A stretch of 64,000 bases of DNA. Origin: Mytilus californianus (taxonomy: Eukaryota; Mollusca; Bivalvia; Mytilida; Mytilidae). The notes beneath the pieces are model-generated. The model was given only the letters and a program-made list of their open reading frames with translations. It searched no databases and had not been told where the DNA came from. The stretch lies in NCBI RefSeq assembly GCF_021869535.1, contig NW_026262593.1, positions 71,822,322-71,886,321 of the forward strand, given 5' to 3'. Shown here piece by piece: positions 25,601 to 37,600 of the stretch (positions are counted from its first letter, which is position 1; each line of letters opens with the position of its first letter). A program made the translations under genes and the position numbers.

Positions 25601-28600
25601 TGTTTTCCGAGGGTTAAAGGAGTAAGTTCGGTGAGGGTCATATTTGGCCCCGATTATTAAGTTTAATGTTTCAAGATAATAAATGTTTGAAAGTGATAAA
25701 AAGACATGCGAGAAAGTTGATTTTTACATCCCAAATAGGTCAGAAATAGAGATTTTTCGAAATTTGACCAAATCGTACAGATTTCAACCAAATTAAGTCC
25801 ATGGAAACATAGAGCGCAGGCGTCGACAAACTAAATATTCAAGTCAGATATGTAAAATGTGATAACAAACATTTTGGTAAAAAGCTTTTTTGCGCTGTAT
25901 GTTTCCTGTCCAAAAGATTATTGGAAATTTACCTGTTTTCATTGAATTTTCGTTGAAAATCAAAATGAGAGCTATTTGTGACATCACGAATAGAACGCAA
26001 GTACATAAATTTTCAACAAAAAGGCATATTTTCTATCTAATCATTCATTGTATTAGCTATGATTCATTGTAATATTGGTCAATAAATCCTAATTTGAAAT
26101 TGTAGCTAGAAATAGGGGCCGTTTTAGACTGTTATTGAACCTACTCCTTTGTTGGTGTGCATGTTAACTTTTCATTACAAAACTACAACAAAAATCAATA
26201 TTTCACTTTCAAAACAAACCTACCCCTTACAGGGATAGACACATATATATGACCTTGGTATTCTTAAGCCCTGCCATAGTCATTAAATGTTACCTTTCAC
26301 TGTCCATCTTTCTGTCTGTCTGTCCCACATTAATCCTGCTTTAAAAAAGGGGGGGGGGGGGGTATACTGTTTTACCTCTGTCTGTCCATCAGTCAGTCCG
26401 TCAAGTCCATCTGTCCGTCCAATGAATATTTTCGTCGCATTTTTCTCAGGAACTACTTGACAAGGATTTCTGAAATTGGTTTCAGGCTTTATATAAGTAA
26501 GTTACACCATGTGATGCGTTTTCAGATTCATCACTCAACAACTTCCTGTTTACCGAACACTTGTATTATTTTACACATGATAGCCAAGTTGAAAATTTTC
26601 GTCACATTTTTCTCAGGAACTACCTGACAAGGATTTCTGAAATTTGGTTTCAGGGTTTATATAAGTAAGTCACACCGTATGATGCGTTTTCAGATTCATC
26701 ACTCAACAACTTCCTGTTTACCGAACACTTGTATTATTTTACGCATGATAGCCAAGTTGAAAATTTTCGTCACATTTTTCTCAAGAACTACTTGACAAGG
26801 ATTTCTGAAATTTGATTTCAGGGTTTATATAAGTCAGCTATACCGTGTGATGCATTTTCAGATTCATCACTCAACAACTTCCTGTTAACCGAAATATTTT
26901 GGCGGGGGTATCATCAGTGAGCAGTAGCTCACAGTTTTACTTGTTGTTTCCGCACTCTTACTTAAGTTTTCCTCTCCCAGTTTTTGGAAAGATTGGAACT
27001 TGTTCCAGTTCATTCCTGAGGCACCTGCCTCCAAACAGAAAGTGGACAGATTAGCTACTAAATCTATACACACTGACATATATTTCCAATTGTTTTCATG
27101 TTTGTGTACATATGCACAAGTGACCTGGAAAGAAATTTGGTTACATCTTATTAAACTTAGAGTATTTTTTCAAAAACTACTTTTTTCAATTACTGGCTTA
27201 GTTTTGTCTTTTTACTTAAGTGTAATGATACATTAACAGTATGATTGACAACTGTCATGATGATGATACAATTAAACACAAAGGGTGGGACAATAATTGG
27301 AATTCTATATAGACTCCTCCTCCTTAATGCCAATCATAATTCACCAAATGACATAACTTGAGTTTATACATATCATGGCAGACCACTCAGTACACAAACT
27401 TTGACCTCGTTAGTATCTGATATAATTTGATCTATATAGGTAAGTCTCTATCTTCATGTTTAATTGAAACTAACAAATACTAAATGGGTATTTCTTTAAT
27501 AAAATTGTATACAGATGATAGATTTTTTCCTTTACCGATATATATCTTTTGATTTACACTGCATTAAACAAATGATCTGTAAATATTGTTTGAAAGCTGA
27601 TTAAGTAAGGATTAATACATAATGTATTTTTTGAGAAAAGACCAAAATGAAAATCTGTATGAGAAAAGAATCCAAGTGGTGTCTGTTTTTCTTGCAAAAT
27701 CTGTGCAACAATTATCTGTAATTCCATAATTTTGATAGGTTTCATTTATCAGAGAAGGTATTAGTATATTTGAATACTGTGAGGTAATATTTTTTCAACG
27801 GAATAAATAAGAATTTGCCTAAAAAATTAAAAGTGTCCATCTTTGGACAATAGAATAAAAACATCATATCAAGTTCATTGATGTGAAAATTACCCTTTGT
27901 CAACCATGCATCTACTATGTCATATATTATCATGATTATTGTTTTAATCACAATCAATAAGCTATATTTAGCAATGTTTGAACACAGAGTAACAGACATG
28001 CCCACAAGTCTCTTTAACCATTGATACCAGGTTTACTGAAAAACTACAATGATAATTTTGTTTATTAAGTAATTTCTTCTGTTTCAAAAAAATATAAACA
28101 TTAATTTGCAATCTAAAAGAAGTTACTACGCAAATTTAGTGACCCACTGACAAAACTCTATTAAGCTGTAAAATATGATTGAAATTATACACACAAACCT
28201 TCCAATCTTTCCATTAGTGATTTTAGATCACTTTGATTATGGAACTCATACGCAATGCTAAGAAAAAAACTTGCAGACAGAGTTCGAATTTGGGCATCGA
28301 GTCACTTACCGTTTCTTATTAGATATTATAGCCATAGGTCAACTATATTTGGTGTACTGCATGATTGTACATGTTTGTCATGCATGTTTTATTTGACCTT
28401 GACCTCACTCTCATAGACCATTAATGAAGTTAATTTTATATGATACATGTACTTGTAGTTATATGCTTTTATCTTTAAGACTTTCAACATTCAAACAAGC
28501 ATGGTCAGAAAAGAAGTTATGATATTTAAGCTTGTGCACTATTGTTTAGGTTTGTAGTATTACTTGCAGTCTTATTTTCAGACTTTCAGAGAGATAAGAG

Positions 28601-31600
28601 AGGATTTCCTGGTAGGGACAGAGATGATCAAGATGGTGACAGAGATGAAAGAGATTCCCACCATGACAGATCCAGAAATGATTCTCAAAACATGGATGAT
28701 TTTGATGAAAGAATGGCAGAGGAAAACTTGATTGAGCTGCAAGAGAGAATGGATAGGGGAGAGGACATGAGGGATCATGAAATCATGGAACTACAAGATG
28801 GAATGATGGGAAATAGGAAAGGAATGCTGGGAAATCAGCAAGGCATGATGGGCAAAAAAGGGATGATGGGAAATCAACAGGGAATGATGGGTAATCAGCC
28901 TCGAATGATGGGTCCTCAAGGGTTAATGGGCAATCAGCAAAACATGATGGGACAGAACAGACCAGGTCTTATTGGAAATCAACCACCAGGCATGATGGGT
29001 AATAGGCCTGGACTTATCGGAAATCAAGGAATCATTGACAAACCTGGTCCAGGAATGATTGGAAATCAACAAAATATGATGGGACAAAACAGGCCAGGAA
29101 TGTTGGGGAATCAACCTGGTGGCATTAGGGGGCCTGGTCCTGGAATAATGGGACCTAAAGGCATGATGGGTGACAGACCTGGATTCATGGGAAATAGAAT
29201 GGGAGGTCCAATGGGACCACAGGGAATGATGAGCCCTGGAAACAGAATGGGTGGTCCAGGACCACAAGGTTAGTATAGCATTTGTTGCATGTACATGTAT
29301 ATGAAAGTTCTTGCAAATTGAATTTCAAGTAGGTTATGAATATGGCAATGTTCACAATTTCAAGTAGGACCCTAATGTGAAATACATCCTTGTTGATCTT
29401 TAATTATAATACGTCCGCTTTATTATACCCAAACTTTAAAAAAGTGGGGGTATACTGTTTTACCTCTTTCTGTCTGTCCGTCAATCTGTCCATCTGTATG
29501 TACGTCCAAAAATTGGTTTCCGTTCTCTAACTTGAGTTTTCCTCAACCAAATGTTATGAAACTTATACACAATGCCTATTACCACAAAACACAGATCAAA
29601 TTTGAATTTTGGTGGCGTCACTTTAACTGTTCTAGAGTTATGCCCCTTTATAAATGGAAAAATTGCAAAATTTTTAGTTCCGTTCTCTAACTTAAGTTTG
29701 CCTCAACCAAATGTTTTGAACCTTATACACAATGCTTATTACCACAAAACACAGATCAAGTTTGAATTTTGGTGGGGTCACTTTAACCGTTCTAGAGTTG
29801 TGCCCCTTTATAAATGAAAAAAATTGCAAAATTTTTAGTTTTCGTTCTCTCACTTAAGTTTGCCTCAACCAAATGTTATGAAACTTATACACAATGCTTA
29901 TTACCACAAAACACAGATCAAGTATGAATTTTGGTGGGGTCACTTTAATCGTTCTAGAGTTGTGCCCCTTTATAAATGAAAAAATTGCAGAATTTTTTGT
30001 TTCCGTTCTCTAACTTAAGTTTGCCTCAACCAAATGTTATGAAACTTATACACAATGCTTATTACCACAAAACACAGATCAAGTTTGAATTTTTGTGGCG
30101 TCACTTTAACTGTTCTAGAGTTATGTCCCTCTATAAATGTAAAAATTGCAAAATTTTTATTTTCTTCTAAATATCAAGTAATTATACGACTGTTTATTGG
30201 TATGACGTTGGCGTCGTCGTCGTCCGAAGACACATTGGTTTTGGCACTCTAAATTTAGTTTAAGTGAATGGATCTCTATGAAATTTTACCATAAGGTTTA
30301 ATACCACAAACGGAAGGTTGGGATGGATTTTGGGGGTTATGGTACCAACAGTTAAGGAATTAGGGGCCAAAAATAAGCATTTTTGTAACTTCCAGACATA
30401 ACTAGTGTATTAGTGTATGGATATCTCTGACATTGTATCACAAGGTTCCATATCACTAAGGGAAAGCTGGAATTGAGTTTGAGGGTAATTGCCCAAAACG
30501 TTTAGGAAAAAGGGGCCAAAAATAAGCATTTTTAGCTCACCTGGACCAAAGGGCCAAGTGAGCTTTTCTCATCACTTGGCATCCGTCTGTCTTCCGTCAG
30601 CTTCCGTCGTCGTCCGTCGTCGTTGTTAACTTTTTACATTTTGAACTTCTTCTAGAGAACCACTGAATGGAATGAAACCAAACATGGCATGAATGTTTCT
30701 TATGAGCTGCTGACCAAGTGTTGTTTCTTTGCAGCCGATCCATCATCCAAGATGGCCGCCAGTGGGTGACTTAGTTTAACATAGGACCCTATGGGAAATA
30801 CATACAAATGTCTTCTATTAGAGAATCACTGAATGGAATGAAACCAAACATGGCATGAATGTTCCTTATGAGGTGCTGACCAAGTGTTGTTACTTTGTAG
30901 CTGATACACTATCCAAGATGGCTGCTAGCAGGGGAATTAGTTTAACATAGGACCCTATGGGAAATACATACAAATATCTTCTTTTAGAGAACCACTGAAT
31001 GGAATGGAACCAATCATGGCATGAATGTTCCTTATGAGGTGCTGACCAAGTGTTGTTACTTTGCAAAAAAAAATTTCGGTCGTTTATTGGTATGATGTTG
31101 GCGTGGTCGTCGTCCGAAGACACACAATGGTTTTGGCACTCTAACTTTAGTTTAAGTGAATGGATGTCTATGAAATTTTACCATAAGGTTCAATACCACA
31201 AAAGGAAGGTTTGGGGGTTATGGTACCAACAGTTAGGAATTAGGGGCCAAAAATAAGCATTTTTGTAACTTCCAGACATAACTTGTGTGTTAGTGTTTGG
31301 ATATCTTTGACATTGTACCACAAGGTTCCATATCACTAAGGGAAAGCTGGAATTGAGTTTGTGGGTAATTGCCCAAAACGTTTAGGAAAAAGGGCCAAAA
31401 ATAAGCATTTTTAGCTCACCTGGCCCAAAGGGCCAAGTGAGCTTTTCTCATCACTTGGCATCCATCTTACGTCAGCGTCCATCTTCGTTCTTCGTTGTCG
31501 TTAACTTTTTACATTTTGAACTTCTTCTAGCGAACCACTGAATGGAACGAAACCAAACATAGCATGAATGTTCCTTATGAGGTGCTGACCAAATATCTTC

Positions 31601-34600
31601 TTTTAGAGAACCACTGAATGGAATTGAACCATTCATGGCATGAATGTTCCTAATGAAGTGCTGACCAAGTGTTGTTACTTTGCAGTCCGTCCATCATCCA
31701 AGATGGCCGCCAGGGGGGACTTAGTTTAACATAGGACCCTATGGGAAATACATACAAATGTCTTCTTTTAGAGAACCACTGAATGGAATTGAACTAATCA
31801 TGGCATAAATGTTCCTTATGAGGTGTTGACCAAGTGTTGGTACTTTGCAGGCTATCCATCATCCAAAATGGCAGCCAGTGGGGGATTTAGTTTAACATAG
31901 GACCCTATGGGAAATACATACAAATGTCTTCTTTAAGAGAACCACTAAATGGAATGAAACCAAACATGGCATGAATGTTCCTAATGAAGTGTTGACCAAG
32001 TGTTGTTACTTTGCAGTCGGTCCATCATCCAAGATGGCCGCCAGCGGGGGACTTAGTTTAATATAGGACCCTATGGGAAATACATACAAATGTCTTCTTT
32101 TAGAGAACCACTGAATGGAATGAAACCAAACACGGCATAAATGTTCCTTATGAGGTGCTGACCAAGTGTTGTTACTTTGCAGTCGATCCATCATCCAAGA
32201 TGGTCGCCAGTGGGTGACTTAGTTTAACATAGGACCCTATGGGAAATACAGACAAATGTCTTATTTTAGAGAACCACTGAATGGAATGAAACCAAACATG
32301 ACATGAATGTTTCTTATGAAGTCCTGACCAAATGTTGTTACTTTGCAGTTGGTCCATCATCCAAGATGGCTGCCAGCGGGGGACTTAGTTAAACATAGGA
32401 TCCTATGGGAAATACATACAAATGTCTTCTTTTAGAGAACCGCTGAATGGAATGGAACCAAACATGGCATGAATGTTCCTTATGAGGTGTTGACCAAGTA
32501 TTGGTACTTTGCAGTCAATCCATCATCCAAGATGGCTGCCAGCGGGGGGACTTAGTTTAGCATAGGACCCTATGGGAAATACATACAAATGTCTTCTTTT
32601 AGAGAATCACTGAATGGAATTGAACCAATCATGGCATAAATGTTTCTTATGAGGTGTTGACCAAGTGTTGTTTCTATGCAGGGATCTATCATCCAAGATG
32701 GCCGCCAGCGGGGGACTTAGTTTAATATAGGACCCTATGGGAAATACATACAAATGTCTTCTATTAGAGAACCACTGAATGGAATGAAACTAAACATGGC
32801 ATGAATGTTCCTTATGAGGTGCTGACCAAGTGTTGTTACTTTGCAGCCGATCCATCATCCAAGATGGCCGCCAGGGGGGGGGGACTTAGTTTAAGATAGG
32901 ACCCTTTGGGAAATACATACAAATGTCTTCTGTTAGAGAACCACTGAATGGATTGAAACCAAACATGGCATGAATGTTCCTTATGAGGTGCTGACCAAGT
33001 GTTGCTTCTTTCTTGCCGATTTACTGTTCAAGATGGCCACCAGGATATTTTATTAAATAACGGGACAAATATTAAACCAAATTTGGCCTCAATCATTATT
33101 TGGGTATCTGTTATGATTTTTATCTATCTTTACATGATTTCTAAAAACCCAGTAGAGTCAGGTGAGCGACACAGGCTCTTGAGAGCCTCTTGTTCTAGTT
33201 TCCAGACAATAACTTGTGTTCAAGTGTATGGATCTCTCTGAAATTGTACTGCAAGGTACCATACCACAAAGGGAAGGCTGGGATTGATTTTGGGGGTAAT
33301 TGCCTCAAAATTTTAGGAATTATCGGCCAAAAAGTGGCAAAAAACAAGCATTTTTCTAGTTTCAGGACAATAACTTGTGTGTAAGTGTATGGATCTTTAT
33401 GAAATTTTACTACAAGTTTCCATATCACAAAGGGAAAGCTGGGTTTGAGTTTGGGGGTAATTGCTTTAAACGTTTAGGAATTTGGGGCCAAAAAACAAGC
33501 ATTTTTCTAGTTTCCAGACAATAACTTGTGTTCACGTGTATGGATCTCTCTGAAATTGTACTGCAAGGTACCATACCACAAAGGGAAGGCTGGGATTGAG
33601 TTTGGGTGTGATGAATCATAAGGGGGTTCAAAAAATTTCAGGGGGGGGATTTTTTTTCCTTTTTTTTTTTTCTTTAAAATTTTCCATTTTAAATTGGTTA
33701 TTTCTGATTTATATATAAAAGCAAATAATAATGATATGGTTTGAATAGGTAAATTCAAAATTTTTAAGTTCTTAGACCACATTCATTCTGTGTCAGAAAC
33801 CTATTCTGTGTCAAATATTTAATCACAATCCAAATTCAGTGCTGTATCAAGCTTGAATGTTGTGTCCATACTTGCCCCAACTGTTCAGGGTTCGACCTCT
33901 GTGGTTGTATCAAGCTGCGCCCAGCGGAGCATTTTATTTTTTAAAATTGGAGTTATCTTCCGTTGTCTATGATTATAGTTCAATCAACTACAATCAATGC
34001 TTTATACATTGCAATGTTTAATTTTGACTTCCACTGATCAAGTTAAATTTGGGTAGGGCCACCCTTAAAAAATTGTTTGTTTGGCATTGCCAACCCATCA
34101 GCAGGTGGGTAGGTAGGTAGGGAAATTATTTTTTTTTTATATTTAAAAGTTTTATACATGTAAATCATGAAGTCTCTAGATCAATGGTGTCTAAAGCATT
34201 GCAGCATTGTTGTGTGTACATGCTGATGGTTTCTTTGAAAGGGGTCAACCGTAAATGTCACATTCTACATCATATGGATAATTTCATGTAAGACAGTCAG
34301 TTTTATTGGCAGACTAACCATAAAAAATGTATGACGTGAAAATTGAACTTTAATTGTGGGACTGCTCATTGAACAGAGACCTGATGTCACATCTTGAAGT
34401 TGTGGTCACAGTTTGGTAAAATTACCATATTTTAAATGGCTCAACCACTACGGCTCCTTGTACAAATAGACAATGATTTAAAACTTTGATTGTTTGCTTT
34501 GGTTTTATAAACATCACTTTCTACACCATATGGGTAATTTCATGGCAGTCAGTTTTGTTGGTGTACTAAACCGTAGTACTTGAAGGAAAGTGCCAACCTG

Positions 34601-37600
34601 CGGGAGGAAACTGACTAACCTAAAAATCAAACCTTAATTTTGCAACTGCCCAACTAGGGCTGAAACCAACACCTAGAGGCTAGTAATCATACATGTAAGG
34701 CGTGACAAACTACCATACAAACACGCCTACTGCCCCTGATAAGTTTTGAGGATAAAGGATCTGTACCAAATTAGGATAGCAAAATATTAAAAATTTGGAA
34801 GGTTGGCACAAATAGACATGGTGTTTATACTAGTATTATCCAAGTGCAAAGTTTTTCAGGGCTAGGTTTAAAACGTATGATAAATTCAAAATGGAAATAT
34901 GCAGCAGGACAGACAATTTTTGCAGATAAATAAATTATGGGTTGTAATGCTTGTTTGATTAACAGAAATCTGGACATGCATTACATGAATACAGATAAAT
35001 TAATGACCCCTTAGAATTGTGGAAAAGGAGGGGATTTTATTCATCACTAGTACACTAGATACATTTATAAATATGTTTCTGTCAGTATCTTTTATGTTTT
35101 AAGAATTATCTTATTCATGTTAAGAAGAAAGGCAAGAAAAGAGAGAAGTACTTCAATTGACACAAGATGCTAGTCTTTAAAATATGTATGTTTTGTACCA
35201 GGCTAGCATCTACTGGTACAAAACTACTATAAACCTGTAAATCTGGGACCATTTTGGTCTTTTAGCTTTGGTGCTTTCAGCCATAATTATCTTGAATGCA
35301 TCATTGTGGTTCTGACTATAGTAGATGCTTTGTTCTCTGGTTCAAGAGAAAATTTGTCAATGATAAATTTCAAATATTTAATAAATTCAACAAATGTAAG
35401 AGTCACGCATATTTGTTCTGTGATGTCCCGGTAAAAAGCTTCTATCTCATAAAGCGACAAAGTCAAGCAGACATCAACTGTTTCTGCTTTACAAAATATA
35501 AAATTTGAGTCCTGTACAAGGTCTCTCAGAACGTTTCTTTCAATCCATCTCCCTTAACCAATGCATTGCAGCATAGGGAGATGCTTCCCCCTGCCGGCCT
35601 CTTTGACATTATTTTTGGCAGACTTTTTCTATTCCATGTCATTTAAATGTTTGCTCCCAATATAGTGTAAGGCAAGCGCTTTTAAGATTGTGATTTGAAA
35701 TAAGTAAAGCCAGGAACAAACTCGGCGGATACGATCAAATTCCGGAACAGTTTCGATTTTTTTTTAAATAAAAAAAAAATTAATTTCTGAAACGCAAATA
35801 AAATTATTTGGGCTGCAAGTTTTTCAGTGGGTCTGGCGGCAATGCCAAACAAATGAAATTTTATTTTAGGCCTAGTGTCACTTTAACCATTATTGAGTTA
35901 TGCCCCTTTATAAATTGAAAGATTGCAAAATTTTTAGTTTCCATTCTGTAACTTAAGTTTGCCCCAACCAAACATTATGAAACCTATACACAATATTCAT
36001 TACCACAAAACTAAGATCAAGTAGAAATTTTTTGTTTCCGTTTTCTAACTTTAGTTTGCCTCAACCAAATGTTATGAAACTTATACACAATGCTTATTAC
36101 TACATAATACAGATTAAGTACGAAATTTGGTGGCAACACTTTTACCATTCTTGAGTTATGTCCCTTTATAAACATAAAAATTGCTGAATTTTTCGTTTCT
36201 GTTCTCTAACTTTAGTTTGTCTCAAGTAAATGTTATAAAACTTATACACAACAGTTCTAGAGTTATGCGTGTTTACAAATAGAAAAATTGCTGAATTTTT
36301 AGTTTCTGCTCTCTACTTAAGTTAGCCTCAACCAATTGAGACTTACACACAATGCTTATTACCACAAAACTCAGATCAAGTTCAAATTTGGGTAGCGTCA
36401 CTTTTACCGTTCTTCAGTTATGTCCCTTTATAACTATATGATATGCAAGCGGGGGAATCATCTGTGTCCACATGTGGACACTATCCACATTTTTTTTTTT
36501 TTTTAATATAATCAATTGAAAATTTGGCAGGAAATAATTCTCTCTAGATTTTTCATACATTTAACATTGGCACCTCATTTCTATCAAAACAAAGGCAACA
36601 GCAGTATACTGCTGTTCAAAAGTCATAAATCGATTGAGAGGAAACAAATCAGGGTTACAAACTAAAGCCGAGGGAAACGCATCAACTATAAGAGGAAAAC
36701 AACAAAACAACAGAAACACTGAAGTGCCTCAAAAAACAAATGACAATGCAACTAACATAGAAACGAAATATTAGATAACAACTGCCATATTCCTGACTTG
36801 GTACAGGACATTTTAAGAAAAAATGGTGGGTTGAACCTGGTTTTGTGGCTAGCCAAACCTCGCGCTTTATGGCAATGTTAAATATACCGCTAAAATGACA
36901 ACATTACATGACAGGAATACAGTACAAATAAATGCAAGAACACTCAGGATAGAGAAATACGTAAATAAATAATATAATAGTACATACTGACATGTTAACC
37001 ACAGAATAACAACGAATACCTAAAATAATTTAGGACAGTTCACAAAAACAGCATAATAAAATTACGAAATTTTTCGTCACAAGAATGTATCAATGCCACA
37101 AAAAGTGACGTCTCAGGTTAATTTCTAAAAATTGGATATAAATCTAGATTAGGTTTGTAATTATGTTATTTGATGTATTTTATAACATTTACAAGAATAT
37201 GAATATAGAATTGTGTAATTAATTGTCTAACTGTGTAGGTATTTCTTCTAAATCAAACTGTAAATCAAATAAATCCTGTACATATAGTTACTTTAAACTA
37301 AAATCATATAAATGAACTGGGTGATTAGTTATCTTTACTTTTACATATAAATAGAAAATAAAGAATAGAATTACAACTACAAACTATAAGACATAAAACA
37401 ATATCCAATCAGAATTACAAATAAAACATTATAACTAAATACATGAATGTTGGATAAACAGATACCGAGACACGTCTTATAGCAATGCGATTCAACCTCA
37501 CCAAAACAGTCATATTTGGGAATAGGTCACATTCGGTACTTAAAAGACGAGACGACGTAATGGTAAACCACAATCTAAGATGTGGTAAAAATGTCCTTAG

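Larger units (their letters stand above)
30184..33910. mobile_element. TACGACCGCA-type element containing AGCTCACCTG-type arrays
   Basis: The left end 'tatacgactg' and right end 'tgtggttgtatcaagctgc' are decayed versions of those at 4496-5740 and 47024-48957. An inner element with AGCTCACCTGG (30534) and CAGGTGAGCG (33160) ends lies within. The segment 30184-31060 is repeated from ~31080, a tandem duplication of ~0.88 kb. Confidence 0.65.

Noticed and set aside
26346..26362. G-run as a possible G-quadruplex regulator
   Set aside because: A single long G-run at the start of a repeat element; more likely slippage or sequencing noise.
28923..29267. Minus-strand open frame rich in His/Ser/Trp
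   Set aside because: Antisense shadow of the GMMGNQ repeats.
30890..32360. Three similar minus-strand frames with the phrase [10 protein letters not shown]
   Set aside because: They are repeats of the ~166 bp tandem units, not a protein family.
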